A stretch of DNA of 17,065 bases from an uncultured Altererythrobacter sp. (GTDB lineage Bacteria; Pseudomonadota; Alphaproteobacteria; Sphingomonadales; Sphingomonadaceae). The DNA is taken from assembly GCA_938009055.1 (NCBI GenBank), contig CALLIO010000270.1, positions 1-17,065 on the forward strand, written 5' to 3'. Within the stretch, counting starts at the first letter, position 1, and every line of letters begins with the position of its first letter. The position numbers and the translations under genes are program-made. The notes under the pieces are model-generated. The model saw only the letters and a program-made list of their open reading frames with translations. It was not told where the DNA came from and did no database searches. Below, piece after piece: positions 7,635 through 15,741 of this stretch.

Positions 7635-9089
7635 CTAGCGCGTGGGGTAATTGGGGGCTTCGCGGGTGATCGCGACATCATGGACATGGCTTTCCGATAG
7701 CCCCGCATTGGTGATGCGGACAAACTTTCCACGCTCGCGCAGATCGGCCAAGGTTGCAGAGCCGGTGTAGCCCATCGCGGCCTTAACCCCGCCGACCAGC
7801 TGGTGTACGATTTCGGCTGCTGGCCCCTTGTAAGGAACCTGTCCTTCGATCCCTTCTGGCACGAGTTTTTGCGCCTGAACATCCTGCTGGAAATAGCGGT
7901 CGGCACTGCCGCGCGCCATCGCGCCGACGCTGCCCATGCCGCGATAGCTTTTGTAACTGCGCCCTTGGTAAAGGAAAGTTTCACCCGGCGCTTCTTCCGT
8001 ACCCGCCAGCATTGATCCGACCATTACCGATGATGCGCCGGCCGCCAACGCTTTGGCTGCATCGCCGCTGGTGCGAAGGCCGCCGTCAGCAATAATCGGG
8101 ACCCCCGACTTGGCCGCTTCTTCGCTCGACTCCATGATCGCGGTGAGCTGCGGCACGCCAACGCCCGCGACAACCCGCGTGGTGCAGATCGAGCCTGGGC
8201 CAATACCAACTTTCACCGCATCTGCGCCTGCATCAACCAACGCACGTGTAGCTTCTGCCGTGGCAACATTGCCCGCGACGATCTGAACCGAATTGGAAAG
8301 CTTCTTGGCCCGTTCGACCGCCTTTGCCACATCCTTGTTATGGCCATGCGCCGTGTCGATAATCACCACATCTACCTCGGCATCGATCAAGGCTTCGGTA
8401 CGCTCAAAACCCTTATCGCCAACCGTGGTAGCCGCGGCAACACGCAGACGGCCCGCCTCATCCTTAGTAGCATCAGGATAATTGACCGCTTTTTCGATAT
8501 CTTTGACCGTGATGAGGCCCACGCAATGCTGATCATCATCAACCACCAGCAGCTTTTCAATCCTGCGTTGATGGAGCAATTTACGCGCTTCATCCTGGCT
8601 TGTGCCAAGCGGAACGGTTGCCAGATTTTCGGTCGTCATCAGCTCAGAAATGGGCTGAGCTGGATTTTCGGCAAAGCGCACATCACGGTTGGTGAGAATA
8701 CCGACAAGCTTGCCGGACTTATCCGTCACCGGAATACCGCTGATGTTGTTTGATGTCATCAATTGCTGCGCATCGCCCAATGTCGCGTCGGGCCCAATCG
8801 TAATCGGGTTGACGACCATGCCGCTTTCAAAGCGTTTGACCGCGCGAGCGGCGGCGCATTGCTGCTCGACTGTGAGATTGCGGTGAAGCACGCCAATGCC
8901 GCCCAATTGCGCCATCACAATGCCCATATCCGCTTCGGTGACGGTGTCCATCGCCGCCGAAAGAACGGGAATGTTGAGCGCGATGCCGCGCGTCAGCTGG
9001 GTGGCGGTGTTCGCCATCGAAGGCAGAACATCGCTCTCGGCCGGACGCAGAAGTACGTCGTCAAAGGTCAGGCCAAGGGGAATATCCAT
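7635..9089 (-). CDS. guaB: Inosine-5'-monophosphate dehydrogenase
   Basis: A 484-residue IMP dehydrogenase catalysing the NAD-dependent oxidation of IMP to XMP, the committed step of guanine nucleotide synthesis. The TIM-barrel domain begins LGLTFDDVLLRPAES. A CBS pair (about residues 92-205) is inserted as expected. The catalytic loop GIGPGSICTTR contains Cys302, and the mobile flap carries YRGMGSVGAM. The ATG at 9089 gives the usual family start. The frame also reaches a TTG at 9104, which I reject because it adds unconserved residues and has no ribosome site. The site before the chosen ATG (GAAAGTGA) is weak. It lies 139 bases downstream of the M28 peptidase and 10 bases upstream of rsmB, so guaB-rsmB probably share a transcript. 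Confidence 0.96.
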   Translation of the reverse strand: MDIPLGLTFDDVLLRPAESDVLPSMANTATQLTRGIALNIPVLSAAMDTVTEADMGIVMAQLGGIGVLHRNLTVEQQCAAARAVKRFESGMVVNPITIGPDATLGDAQQLMTSNNISGIPVTDKSGKLVGILTNRDVRFAENPAQPISELMTTENLATVPLGTSQDEARKLLHQRRIEKLLVVDDDQHCVGLITVKDIEKAVNYPDATKDEAGRLRVAAATTVGDKGFERTEALIDAEVDVVIIDTAHGHNKDVAKAVERAKKLSNSVQIVAGNVATAEATRALVDAGADAVKVGIGPGSICTTRVVAGVGVPQLTAIMESSEEAAKSGVPIIADGGLRTSGDAAKALAAGASSVMVGSMLAGTEEAPGETFLYQGRSYKSYRGMGSVGAMARGSADRYFQQDVQAQKLVPEGIEGQVPYKGPAAEIVHQLVGGVKAAMGYTGSATLADLRERGKFVRITNAGLSESHVHDVAITREAPNYPTR

Positions 9090-9228
9090 ATGTGTCACTT
9101 TCAAAGGGGGCCAATTGGTTGAGAATCGCGCCGCGGATGCCGAAAATCGTGACGGCCCATGTAACCAAGCTTTGTGACAATCGCTAGTGGGGGATCAGCC
9201 TTTATTCCAAGATGCCTTGCAGCCGTGC

Positions 9229-10716
9229 CTATTTGGCCGCTGGGCTGTACCCTTCGACGCTGGCAACCTGCTCGATCAGCGACTGATGCAACAGCAAGTC
9301 TTCCACCGCGCCGCCCAGCTCCATCCCCTCAATCTCGTCATCAGCGCTGTGATAACGCGTGCTGAGATAGTCATTGAGCCGGTCTTCATCGCCAAAGGCG
9401 CTGGAGATCACAATTGCAGGGACACCGCGTTGCAGCAGCGCCCAGCCATCTTGGCGCTGGAGGAATTGCTCAGCCAAAATCCGGCTCCCCTGATCACGGC
9501 CACTGTTTGCAATCGCTTGTGCCACAAGCGGATCAAGCGGCGTTTCCCCCTCGCCGATAAACCCAATGGCGCCGCCACGCGGGGCCAAGGCAACCGTATC
9601 GAAATTGAAGGCGGCGACGATCTCGTCCAATGGCAGCGGCGGGTTTTCGGCAAAGGCTTCTGCGCCCAGCAAGCCCCACTCCTCTGCCGTGGTGCCCAAA
9701 ACATAAATATCGCGGTCATGCGGGCCGCTGCGCGCCAAACGCCGCGCCAGTTCGATGATGGCAGCAACGCCCGAGGCATTGTCCGCCGCGCCATTGCACA
9801 GCCGGTCCTCATCGCCCAGCTCGCCGCATTCGCCGAAATGGTCCCAATGAGCCAGCATCAGCACTGCGCCCGCATCAGGGTTGGTGCCGGGCAATTTGCC
9901 GATCAAATTGTGCGAAGTCACCTCGCGCCGGTCAGTACTTGCCTCGATCCGCGCGGTTGCGGAAAGCGGCAAGACCGCGCTGCTATTCTCTTTCAACAGC
10001 TCCTCGAGCTGCTCAACATAACCTTCCCAGCCCGGTATCGCCTCAGCCATTGCCGCACGGGTCACATAGGCGCTGATCGCATCATCCACGCTGCTGGCGA
10101 GCTGAAAACGCTCGCGTCCGGCTGAATTGCGCAAGGAAAGGATCGAATTCTGTGTCTCGACCAAGGTGATGACCGCAATCGCACCTTGATCAAACAATTT
10201 CGCGCGGCGTGCGGGGCTTTTGCCCGGCTCTCCTTGAAGAATGGCGACCTTGCCGCTCACTGCGTCAGCATCAACGCCCGCCGCTGCGCTACCGACGTAA
10301 ACCAGCTCTGCCCCTTCGACCAGCGCGCGGCTGCTTCCGGTCAGCACAGTCGCATCAGAAGCGTCGAGCAGCACTTCGCTCCCTTCAATGGTCAAGATCA
10401 CATTGCCGCTTTGTGCCACGGTGGTGACAAGACCGACCGGCGCGCGCCACGGATTGGCCGGATCATTGGTGCCAGAAACCAGTCCGGCGCGCTTTAACTC
10501 GCGCTCCATGAAATCGAGCGTTTTGATCTCGCCCTCAGTCCCTGGCCTGCGTCCAAGAAATTCGTCGCTCGCAAGCACGGCAATATCTTCTGCGAGCGCG
10601 GTTTGCGCGAGTGCAAATTGCGTCTCGAAATCGCGCGCATTCTGCGTGCTTGCACAGCCGGAAACGGTCAGCGCCGCTGCTGCCAAAGCTGCTATTCGAA
10701 ACCGCGTGAACATCAT
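9229..10716 (-). CDS. M28-family metallopeptidase, lipoprotein with PA-like insert
   Basis: A 495-residue zinc aminopeptidase-like protein. The N-terminus is a lipoprotein signal (FRIAALAAAALTVSGC, lipobox VSGC with Cys21), so the mature protein should be lipid-anchored in the envelope. A PA-like domain lies around residues 100-260 (VYVGSA, GKVAILQGEPG). The M28 domain (about 268-495) shows the di-zinc ligands and catalytic residues in order: AHWDH (H290, D292), NGAADNASG (D312), TTAEEWG (E345, E346), FNFDT (D373) and a late YHSADDE histidine. Substrates would be periplasmic peptides, but specificity is unknown. The ATGATG start overlaps the dehydrogenase stop by four bases (ATGA); a GGAGG lies about 12 bases upstream. 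The frame runs further upstream but would lose the lipoprotein signal. Confidence 0.88.
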   Translation of the reverse strand: MMFTRFRIAALAAAALTVSGCASTQNARDFETQFALAQTALAEDIAVLASDEFLGRRPGTEGEIKTLDFMERELKRAGLVSGTNDPANPWRAPVGLVTTVAQSGNVILTIEGSEVLLDASDATVLTGSSRALVEGAELVYVGSAAAGVDADAVSGKVAILQGEPGKSPARRAKLFDQGAIAVITLVETQNSILSLRNSAGRERFQLASSVDDAISAYVTRAAMAEAIPGWEGYVEQLEELLKENSSAVLPLSATARIEASTDRREVTSHNLIGKLPGTNPDAGAVLMLAHWDHFGECGELGDEDRLCNGAADNASGVAAIIELARRLARSGPHDRDIYVLGTTAEEWGLLGAEAFAENPPLPLDEIVAAFNFDTVALAPRGGAIGFIGEGETPLDPLVAQAIANSGRDQGSRILAEQFLQRQDGWALLQRGVPAIVISSAFGDEDRLNDYLSTRYHSADDEIEGMELGGAVEDLLLHQSLIEQVASVEGYSPAAK

Positions 10717-11483
10717 TCGGCGGTCCAGCCTCCATCCATACTCCAATTGGAGCCGGTGACATTGCCGGCTTCTTCGCGGCACAGGAAAACCGCCAATGCG
10801 CCCACTTCTTCGGGCTGCACAAACTTCTTGGTCGGCTGCTTTGCCAGCAGCACATCATTGATGACTTCTTCGCGGCTCAAACCGCGCGCTTTCATAGTAT
10901 CGGGGATTTGCCCTTTGATGAGTTCAGTCCAAACGTAACCGGGCGAAATGCAATTGGCTGTAACGCCCGATTGCGCCAATTCCAACGCGACCGTTTTGGT
11001 GAAGCCGACAATGCCATGTTTTGACGCATTATATGCGCTTTTGAAGGGCGATGCAGTCAGCGAATGCGCAGAGGCCGTGTTGATCAGCCTGCCCCAACCT
11101 TTGTCACGCATAGCGGGCACCGCCAGCCGCGTCGTGTGAAAGGCTGCTGTCAGATTGAGGCCGATGACCGCATCCCATTTGTCAGTCGGAAACTCATCAA
11201 CCGGCGCAACATGCTGCATACCGGCATTGTTGATCAGAATGTCGAGCGGACCGGCATCCGCCATCATGTCTTCAATTTCATTCGCATCGAGCAGATTGGC
11301 GGCAAAGTGCTTGGCGCTCCCTCCGTTTTGGCCAAGCTCTTGGCAAATCGTGGCTATCTCGCCCTCATCGCCGAACCCGTTGAGGATCACCTCGGCGCCC
11401 TCAGCATGCAGCGCCCGCGCCATCGCCAGGCCGATGCCTGATGTCGAGCCTGTAACCAATGCGCGCTTGCCGGTGAGAAGCAT
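10713..11483 (-). CDS. bdhA: 3-hydroxybutyrate dehydrogenase (SDR family)
   Basis: A 256-residue classical short-chain dehydrogenase that best fits D-3-hydroxybutyrate dehydrogenase, which interconverts 3-hydroxybutyrate and acetoacetate with NAD(H) during polyhydroxybutyrate or ketone-body use. Visible motifs are the cofactor loop TGSTSGIG (residues 11-18), NNAG (85-88) running into MQHVAPVDEFP, which is characteristic of this enzyme, and the catalytic Ser138, Tyr151 and Lys155 (YNASK). SAH at 138-140 and the lid region CISPGYVWTELI also agree. The ATG at 11483 is chosen over a longer frame because AAAGGA precedes it by about 8 bases and it gives the standard LLTGKRALVTG start. It is the first gene of the minus-strand run and overlaps the M28 gene by four bases. 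Confidence 0.88.
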   Translation of the reverse strand: MLLTGKRALVTGSTSGIGLAMARALHAEGAEVILNGFGDEGEIATICQELGQNGGSAKHFAANLLDANEIEDMMADAGPLDILINNAGMQHVAPVDEFPTDKWDAVIGLNLTAAFHTTRLAVPAMRDKGWGRLINTASAHSLTASPFKSAYNASKHGIVGFTKTVALELAQSGVTANCISPGYVWTELIKGQIPDTMKARGLSREEVINDVLLAKQPTKKFVQPEEVGALAVFLCREEAGNVTGSNWSMDGGWTAE

Positions 11484-11534
11484 GTGCCGATCCTTTTGAA
11501 AATGTCCGTGCACAGCTTTTGCCTTCGCTTTCGG

Positions 11535-11567
11535 CTCTGTCCAGCGTAAAGCGCATTTAAGACAGAG
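11535..11567. repeat. 7-base perfect inverted repeat upstream of the ypfJ-like gene
   Basis: CTCTGTC (11535-11541) and GACAGAG (11561-11567) are perfect inverted copies separated by 19 bases, in the 113-base gap between divergent bdhA and the YpfJ-like gene. This could be a regulator site serving either gene, or a leader hairpin 30 bases before the ypfJ-like start. No clear promoter hexamers were seen around it. Confidence 0.35.
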
Positions 11568-11596
11568 ATTTGCTCACGCGCCAGGGAGGGGAAGCC

Positions 11597-12466
11597 ATGC
11601 GCCTTAATCCATTTGATACGTCCAACATTAAGGTGGGCAGCGCAGGAGGCGGCGGTGGTGGACGCCGTGCAGGCGGGGTCGGATGCGGTACCATTGTTAT
11701 CGCTCTTATCGCAGCGCTCGTCTTCGGAGTTGATCCGATGGAGACGCTTTCAACGATAGAAGGCAGCAGCGCGGGCGGACAGCAAACCAGCCAAAGCACT
11801 GAAATGAGCGAACAGGAATTGTGCACGCAAAACGCCTATGCGACCGAGACTTGCAATGCATTGAGCTCGCTCAACACCACGTGGGAACAGGTCTTTGCCG
11901 AGCAAGGCGTAAGCGGGTTTCAGCAGCCATCGCTCAATTTCATCACCGATGCCGGAAACTTCAACACGGGCGGATGCGGCCGCGCGTCTTCAGCCGTTGG
12001 CCCGTTTTACTGCCCCGCCGATCAGACGATCTATATCGACACGTCATTCTACCAGCAGCTCGCTCAAATGGCAGGCGATGGCGGCGACTTTGCGCGACTG
12101 TACGTGGTTGCCCATGAATATGGCCACCATATCCAGACCGTCACCGGCATCTCTGCCGCGATCCGCAGCGCCCAGGCGCAAAACCCGCGGCAATCGAACC
12201 AGCTGCAAGTGCTGATGGAATTGCAGGCTGATTGTTATGCCGGCGTATGGGCGGCGAAAAATGCCAGCCTGATCGAACGCGGCGATTTTGAAGAAGGAAT
12301 GCGGGCCGCTGCATCGATTGGCGATGACACATTGCAGCGCCGCGCCGGACAGCAGATCAATCCGCACGCCTTCACCCATGGCACAAGCCAGCAACGCATG
12401 AATGCGCTCAAGCTCGGCTTTCAAGGCGATGACCGTCAATGCGATGCGATCACGCAGATCCGCTGA
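11597..12466 (+). CDS. ypfJ: YpfJ-type neutral zinc metalloprotease, membrane-anchored
   Basis: A 289-residue protein of the YpfJ/KPN_00593 putative neutral zinc metallopeptidase family. A glycine-rich, arginine-containing stretch (residues 14-30) precedes one membrane segment (about 31-45), so the C-terminal catalytic part should face the periplasm. The zincin motif HEYGHH is at 173-178, with a downstream MELQADCYAG segment supplying the likely third ligand. Family cysteines appear in GGCGRASSAVGPFYCP and near the ends of the catalytic domain and probably form disulfides. Substrates of this family are largely unknown. The ATG at 11597 has a strong GGAGGGG site; an upstream TTG at 11570 is rejected. 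A rho-independent terminator follows 26 bases after the stop. Confidence 0.9.
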   Translation: MRLNPFDTSNIKVGSAGGGGGGRRAGGVGCGTIVIALIAALVFGVDPMETLSTIEGSSAGGQQTSQSTEMSEQELCTQNAYATETCNALSSLNTTWEQVFAEQGVSGFQQPSLNFITDAGNFNTGGCGRASSAVGPFYCPADQTIYIDTSFYQQLAQMAGDGGDFARLYVVAHEYGHHIQTVTGISAAIRSAQAQNPRQSNQLQVLMELQADCYAGVWAAKNASLIERGDFEEGMRAAASIGDDTLQRRAGQQINPHAFTHGTSQQRMNALKLGFQGDDRQCDAITQIR

Positions 12467-12491
12467 CAGATTTTTATCGCTAACCGATAGG

Positions 12492-12531
12492 AAAAGGGCG
12501 CGACCATCGACAGGCCGCGCCCTTTCTTTTT
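12492..12531 (+). terminator. Rho-independent terminator after the ypfJ-like gene
   Basis: AAAGGGCGCG (12493-12502) pairs perfectly with CGCGCCCTTT (12516-12525) around a 13-base loop, and the T-rich run TTTCTTTTT ends it. It begins 26 bases past the ypfJ-like stop. creD ends convergently at 12547, and the A-run on the left arm would give only a short U-run for minus-strand transcripts, so it works mainly for the plus strand. Confidence 0.85.
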
Positions 12532-12546
12532 GCACGCTATGTGCAA

Positions 12547-13995
12547 TTAGGCGGTGGTTGTTACCGCTTGCCCGCTTTTGCTGCGCCCGACCGATGACCA
12601 GTCGATGTCGCGCGTTGCGTACATTACCCCGGCCAGTGCTGCGAAGAGCATGACCGAACCGATCAGAAGCGAGAGCCCTTCAAGGTTCAAGAGCACGAAC
12701 AGGAGAGCATAGAGCCCGACCAAAAGCGCGCCCATGAATTTCGCTCGCTTCCAACTGCCCAAAACTGCTGCGCTGTATGCAGCCAGCAGCCCAATCGTGG
12801 CGGCACTCGCTACGATGTAAGCGAATGTGAAGCCGACAACCTCGGCAAAGGCGAGCAGCAGCACGAAGAAAAGCACTAGCCCTGCGCCCGTCAGCAGATA
12901 TTCGGCCGAAGCGACCCGCGCCCCGCCGACAATGTCGAACAGGAAGTATGCAAGGAAGGTGAAACCGATGAATAGAAAGCCGTATTTCACCGCGCGATCG
13001 ACCTTTGAATACAGGTCCACCGGCTCGATCAGATCGACGCTAATCGCTTGGCTTCCGCTCGAAGAGGCCGATCCGTCGCCATAGATTTCGACCGAGCTGA
13101 AGCGATCACCGGGCGATTGGATTTGCGGCGGGCCATAATCCGATGTTGTGACCGGTGGATCGCCCAGTGCCAACTGCGGCACAGCCCAATTCGCGGTGAA
13201 TCCGCTTTCTTGAATATCACGCTCATCAGGCAAACGCGCACCGTGGAAACTCGGGCTTGCCCATGGTGAGCTAACGTCCCATTTGGTCAGCCCCCCGCGC
13301 GGTACGAGGCTAAGGCTTTTGCTTCCGCGCACGCCGAATTTGTAGTCAACCGCAAGCGCGCCTTCACCGTTCCAATTGACGAAGGCAAAGAAGCCCTCGC
13401 CGCTCGTTGCCGCTGGCCCGCGGCCGGGGCGCAGTTCGAGCGCCTCACCATTGGCAGTCAATGTCCCACCTTCGGTCAGGCCGCGTGCATCGGATACGCC
13501 AATACGCAATTGCGCCTGATCCCATTTCAGCGTGTCGACATCGACACCGAAGCGCTCAAGATCGGCGGGCAGTTCGAAATTCGCCTTGCCGGTAAATTCT
13601 GCATTGTAGACGACCGTTTGATAGATTGAGCGCTGCTTCTCTTCTGGGTCCATCGTGGTCGCAACCTCGTTGGAATTGGCAGAGATGAACAATGTGCGCT
13701 CAACCTCGACAGTCTTGGTCGTGGTCTGCCCGTTTTGTTCGGTTGTCTGTTCTTCGGTCGCTGTGAAAGGAACCGAGATAATCGGGCCTGCGATCACTTG
13801 CGATCCGGCCCAGCCCTCAACAATAGAGCTCTGCGCGGTTTCAGCCTGATTTTGCCGGTCATAGACCAGCGCCCACACCAGCATCAGCGGGATGATCAGC
13901 ACCGCCGCGATCAATCCCACAAACAGCAATTTGATCCCCGGAGAGCGTTCCGGTCGGCTCACGACCCCGCTATCTCCACTCAATTCATCACTCAT
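12547..13995 (-). CDS. creD: Inner-membrane protein CreD
   Basis: A 482-residue member of the CreD (cell envelope integrity/colicin E2 tolerance) family. One transmembrane helix near residues 22-44 is followed by a large periplasmic beta-rich part opening with the family motif GWAGSQVIAGPIISVPF (61-77). The C-terminal block has about five membrane helices, starting near YGFLFIGFTFLAYFLF and containing GFTFAYIVASAA and the closing YATRDIDW, both typical of CreD. In enterics, Aeromonas and Stenotrophomonas, creD is the main target of the CreBC/BlrAB two-component system and is linked to envelope stress and beta-lactam response; its molecular activity is unknown. The ATG at 13995 has an excellent AGGAGG site. 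The frame extends to 14109, but that would cross the promoter. It follows the blaI-blaR pair but sits behind a terminator and has its own promoter. Confidence 0.9.
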   Translation of the reverse strand: MSDELSGDSGVVSRPERSPGIKLLFVGLIAAVLIIPLMLVWALVYDRQNQAETAQSSIVEGWAGSQVIAGPIISVPFTATEEQTTEQNGQTTTKTVEVERTLFISANSNEVATTMDPEEKQRSIYQTVVYNAEFTGKANFELPADLERFGVDVDTLKWDQAQLRIGVSDARGLTEGGTLTANGEALELRPGRGPAATSGEGFFAFVNWNGEGALAVDYKFGVRGSKSLSLVPRGGLTKWDVSSPWASPSFHGARLPDERDIQESGFTANWAVPQLALGDPPVTTSDYGPPQIQSPGDRFSSVEIYGDGSASSSGSQAISVDLIEPVDLYSKVDRAVKYGFLFIGFTFLAYFLFDIVGGARVASAEYLLTGAGLVLFFVLLLAFAEVVGFTFAYIVASAATIGLLAAYSAAVLGSWKRAKFMGALLVGLYALLFVLLNLEGLSLLIGSVMLFAALAGVMYATRDIDWSSVGRSKSGQAVTTTA

Positions 13996-14027
13996 CACCA
14001 CCTCCTGTATCTGCGGCGAGTTGTGCA

Positions 14028-14056
14028 ATAGTAGCGACGAATGAATGCTATGTGAA
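14028..14056 (-). promoter_or_regulatory. Probable creD promoter
   Basis: On the minus strand, TTCACA (14056-14051) and TACTAT (14033-14028) are spaced by exactly 17 bases, matching sigma-70 consensus at 5/6 and 4/6. The -10 lies about 32 bases upstream of the creD ATG and between the blaR terminator and creD, the expected place. Confidence 0.6.
14041..14056 (-). promoter_or_regulatory. cre-tag-like direct repeat upstream of creD
   Basis: Minus-strand reading gives TTCAC, six bases, TTCAT (14056-14041). This matches 9 of 10 fixed positions of the CreB/BlrA binding tag TTCAC-N6-TTCAC known from enterobacteria and Aeromonas. It overlaps the predicted -35 element of the creD promoter. No creBC/blrAB genes are in the window, so binding by a CreB-like regulator is an inference. 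Confidence 0.4.
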
Positions 14057-14082
14057 CTCGTGTTAACCCGTCCCGTGTGGAG

Positions 14083-14119
14083 AAAAAGGGGGCGAGATCG
14101 CCGCAGCAACCCCGCCCCC
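14083..14119 (-). terminator. Rho-independent terminator of the blaI-blaR operon
   Basis: On the minus strand, GGGGGCG (14119-14113) pairs perfectly with CGCCCCC (14094-14088) and is followed by TTTTT (14087-14083). It begins 24 bases after the M56 stop codon and separates that gene from the creD promoter. The loop of 18 bases can form further internal pairs. Confidence 0.75.
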
Positions 14120-14142
14120 AGGCTCCTAACTATTGAACGGTC

Positions 14143-15741
14143 TTAGCCGGCGTCTTTTTCCCATTTGCGGATCTGCTCGTCGATCCTTTCGAGCACTTGG
14201 GCCCGCACACGATCATCAAGCTTCTTGTCTTTTGCGAGCGAGGAGCGCGCTTCTTTCAGGCCGGAAAGGGCCGATGCAATGACATCGCTCTTGCAGACCA
14301 TAACGATCTGCCCATCGCCAGACTCATTTACCGTCTGAGAGTCGCATTTGGTCTCGATCACTGTCTTTTCACCATTGTGCGAACTGGCCATTTTGATCGC
14401 AATACGCTGCTGCTCATGCGCTTCCCTGATGGCATCATCAGCCTCGGCGAGCCCATCGCGCACTTCGACCATCATCTCCTCGATTTCCTCATCGCTCAAA
14501 TGCTTGCCGTTTTTGATGACTTTGACGCGGTGCACTTGCGTGTCTTGCTGGCCATCGTCGCTGCGCTTGACCTTCTTGACGATCACAACAGGTTCATCGC
14601 CCTGAACATCGTTCTCAACCTCAACCTCCAGCTCACTCGCTGCTTGGATGGCGAGAGGCGCAAGAGCGGCAGGCGGTACGGGAGGCGCAGGCGGAACGGG
14701 AGCCAATGGGGCGCTAACGCTCACCATTGGCGCAGCAGGCGGAGCAGGTGCAACCGGCGGCGCGGGCGCAGCCCCTTCGGCATAGCTGATCGTGGCGGTC
14801 AGCGGCAGTGTAACGACCGCCGCCCCGATCAAAGCGCGTCCAGCCCAGCGGCGCGAAGGCGATACATCACTCATTTTCAAACTCCTCAAGCGTTGAATTA
14901 TCGATTTTTCGCCCAGCACCGGACAAGCCATGGGCGCGGCGAGCGCCACTTTGGGCCCCGCGGCAAAGCTGGCGATCACTTGTGCGTAGGTCGCCGCATA
15001 GCTTGCGCGTTCCTGTGGTTCGTATTGCGCCAACACCCGCGCATCGCATGCTGCCTCCTGATCGCGGCGCAGCGCCAGCCAGCCCATCGAACCAAGCGGA
15101 TTGAACCAATGCAGCGCGAACAGCGGCTGCACCGCAAAGTTCACCAGAATGTCGCGCCCTTTGTGGTGCGCCAGCTCATGCGCCAACGCCAGATCGCGCG
15201 CCTGGCGATTGGGCTGCGCCATAAAGCCGGGAGGCAACGCCACAACCGCATCGCGAATGCCAAAGGCAAGGGGCGCCGTTGTTGCTGGAGTTTCAACAAG
15301 ACGCACCTCGCCCTCGCGCCCGACTTCTACCGCTTCTTTCAATACCTCCGCGCGCATTTTGCGATATCCATTATACCGCAATGCGAGGAAGAAAATCGCG
15401 CCGATGATCCAGATTGCCAGACCGATTTCGACCCATGGAAGCCCGCCAAGCGAGTTCAGAATCGACACGGAGGGAATTGCGGCAGATGGGTCACCAACGG
15501 ACGGTGGAGCAGGCTCGAATTGGATAAGTAGATTACCGGGTACAGACACTGCGAGACCAGCCTGTGGCGCAAGCCACGCTGGCAACTCCAGCGGCGGAAG
15601 CAGCAAGCGGGCCATCGGCAATGCCCACAAGGCATAGGCCAGATTGGGCCCGAAATAGCGCGCGACAGGCCGGCGAATGAGAAGAACCAGAGCGATCAGC
15701 GCCCCGGTCCAGACGAATGTTTCGATCAGGAACTGGCTCAT
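14143..15741 (-). CDS. M56-family (BlaR1/MecR1-type) membrane metalloprotease, non-PBP sensor
   Basis: A 532-residue antirepressor-type zinc protease. Hydrophobic segments near residues 5-22, 32-50 and 104-121 precede the M56 domain, which shows LALAHELAHHKGRD with HELAHH at 188-193 and a downstream DQEAACD giving the likely third ligand Glu229. A further transmembrane segment (about 302-320) leads to a roughly 210-residue outer part. This has a Pro/Ala-rich linker (324-362), a charged region, two cysteines 17 apart (C466, C483) and a helical, lysine- and glutamate-rich end. The penicillin-binding sensor domain of BlaR1/MecR1 is absent, so the signal is not evidently a beta-lactam. By family analogy, activation would lead to cleavage of the co-encoded BlaI repressor. 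The start overlaps the blaI stop (ATGA), with GAAGGAG 9 bases upstream. Confidence 0.88.
   Translation of the reverse strand: MSQFLIETFVWTGALIALVLLIRRPVARYFGPNLAYALWALPMARLLLPPLELPAWLAPQAGLAVSVPGNLLIQFEPAPPSVGDPSAAIPSVSILNSLGGLPWVEIGLAIWIIGAIFFLALRYNGYRKMRAEVLKEAVEVGREGEVRLVETPATTAPLAFGIRDAVVALPPGFMAQPNRQARDLALAHELAHHKGRDILVNFAVQPLFALHWFNPLGSMGWLALRRDQEAACDARVLAQYEPQERASYAATYAQVIASFAAGPKVALAAPMACPVLGEKSIIQRLRSLKMSDVSPSRRWAGRALIGAAVVTLPLTATISYAEGAAPAPPVAPAPPAAPMVSVSAPLAPVPPAPPVPPAALAPLAIQAASELEVEVENDVQGDEPVVIVKKVKRSDDGQQDTQVHRVKVIKNGKHLSDEEIEEMMVEVRDGLAEADDAIREAHEQQRIAIKMASSHNGEKTVIETKCDSQTVNESGDGQIVMVCKSDVIASALSGLKEARSSLAKDKKLDDRVRAQVLERIDEQIRKWEKDAG

Noticed and set aside
6662..7669. 335-codon open frame on the plus strand
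   Set aside because: Shadow of rsmB, which carries all its catalytic motifs on the minus strand.
9090..9104. Upstream TTG start for guaB
   Set aside because: Adds five unconserved residues and lacks a ribosome site; the ATG at 9089 gives the standard protein start.
9090..9228. Possible guaB promoter or purine riboswitch in the gap before guaB
   Set aside because: No convincing -35/-10 pair, and nothing resembling a purine riboswitch core or terminator hairpin could be seen in the 139 bases.
9187..10125. 312-codon open frame on the plus strand
   Set aside because: Antisense to the M28 peptidase, whose motifs are fully intact on the other strand; no family features in the antisense product.
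14052..14070. TTAAC/TTCAC repeat with 5-base spacing as a second cre-tag
   Set aside because: The spacing is one base short of the known tag and only one arm matches well; the adjacent 6-base-spaced copy fits better.
13996..14109. N-terminal extension of creD by 38 codons
   Set aside because: It would run through the predicted promoter and terminator U-tract, while the inner ATG has a near-perfect Shine-Dalgarno.
14197..15531. Long open frame of 444 codons on the plus strand
   Set aside because: It is antisense to the M56 gene, rich in Arg/His/Gln as expected for a GC-rich shadow frame, and shows no recognisable domain or ribosome site.
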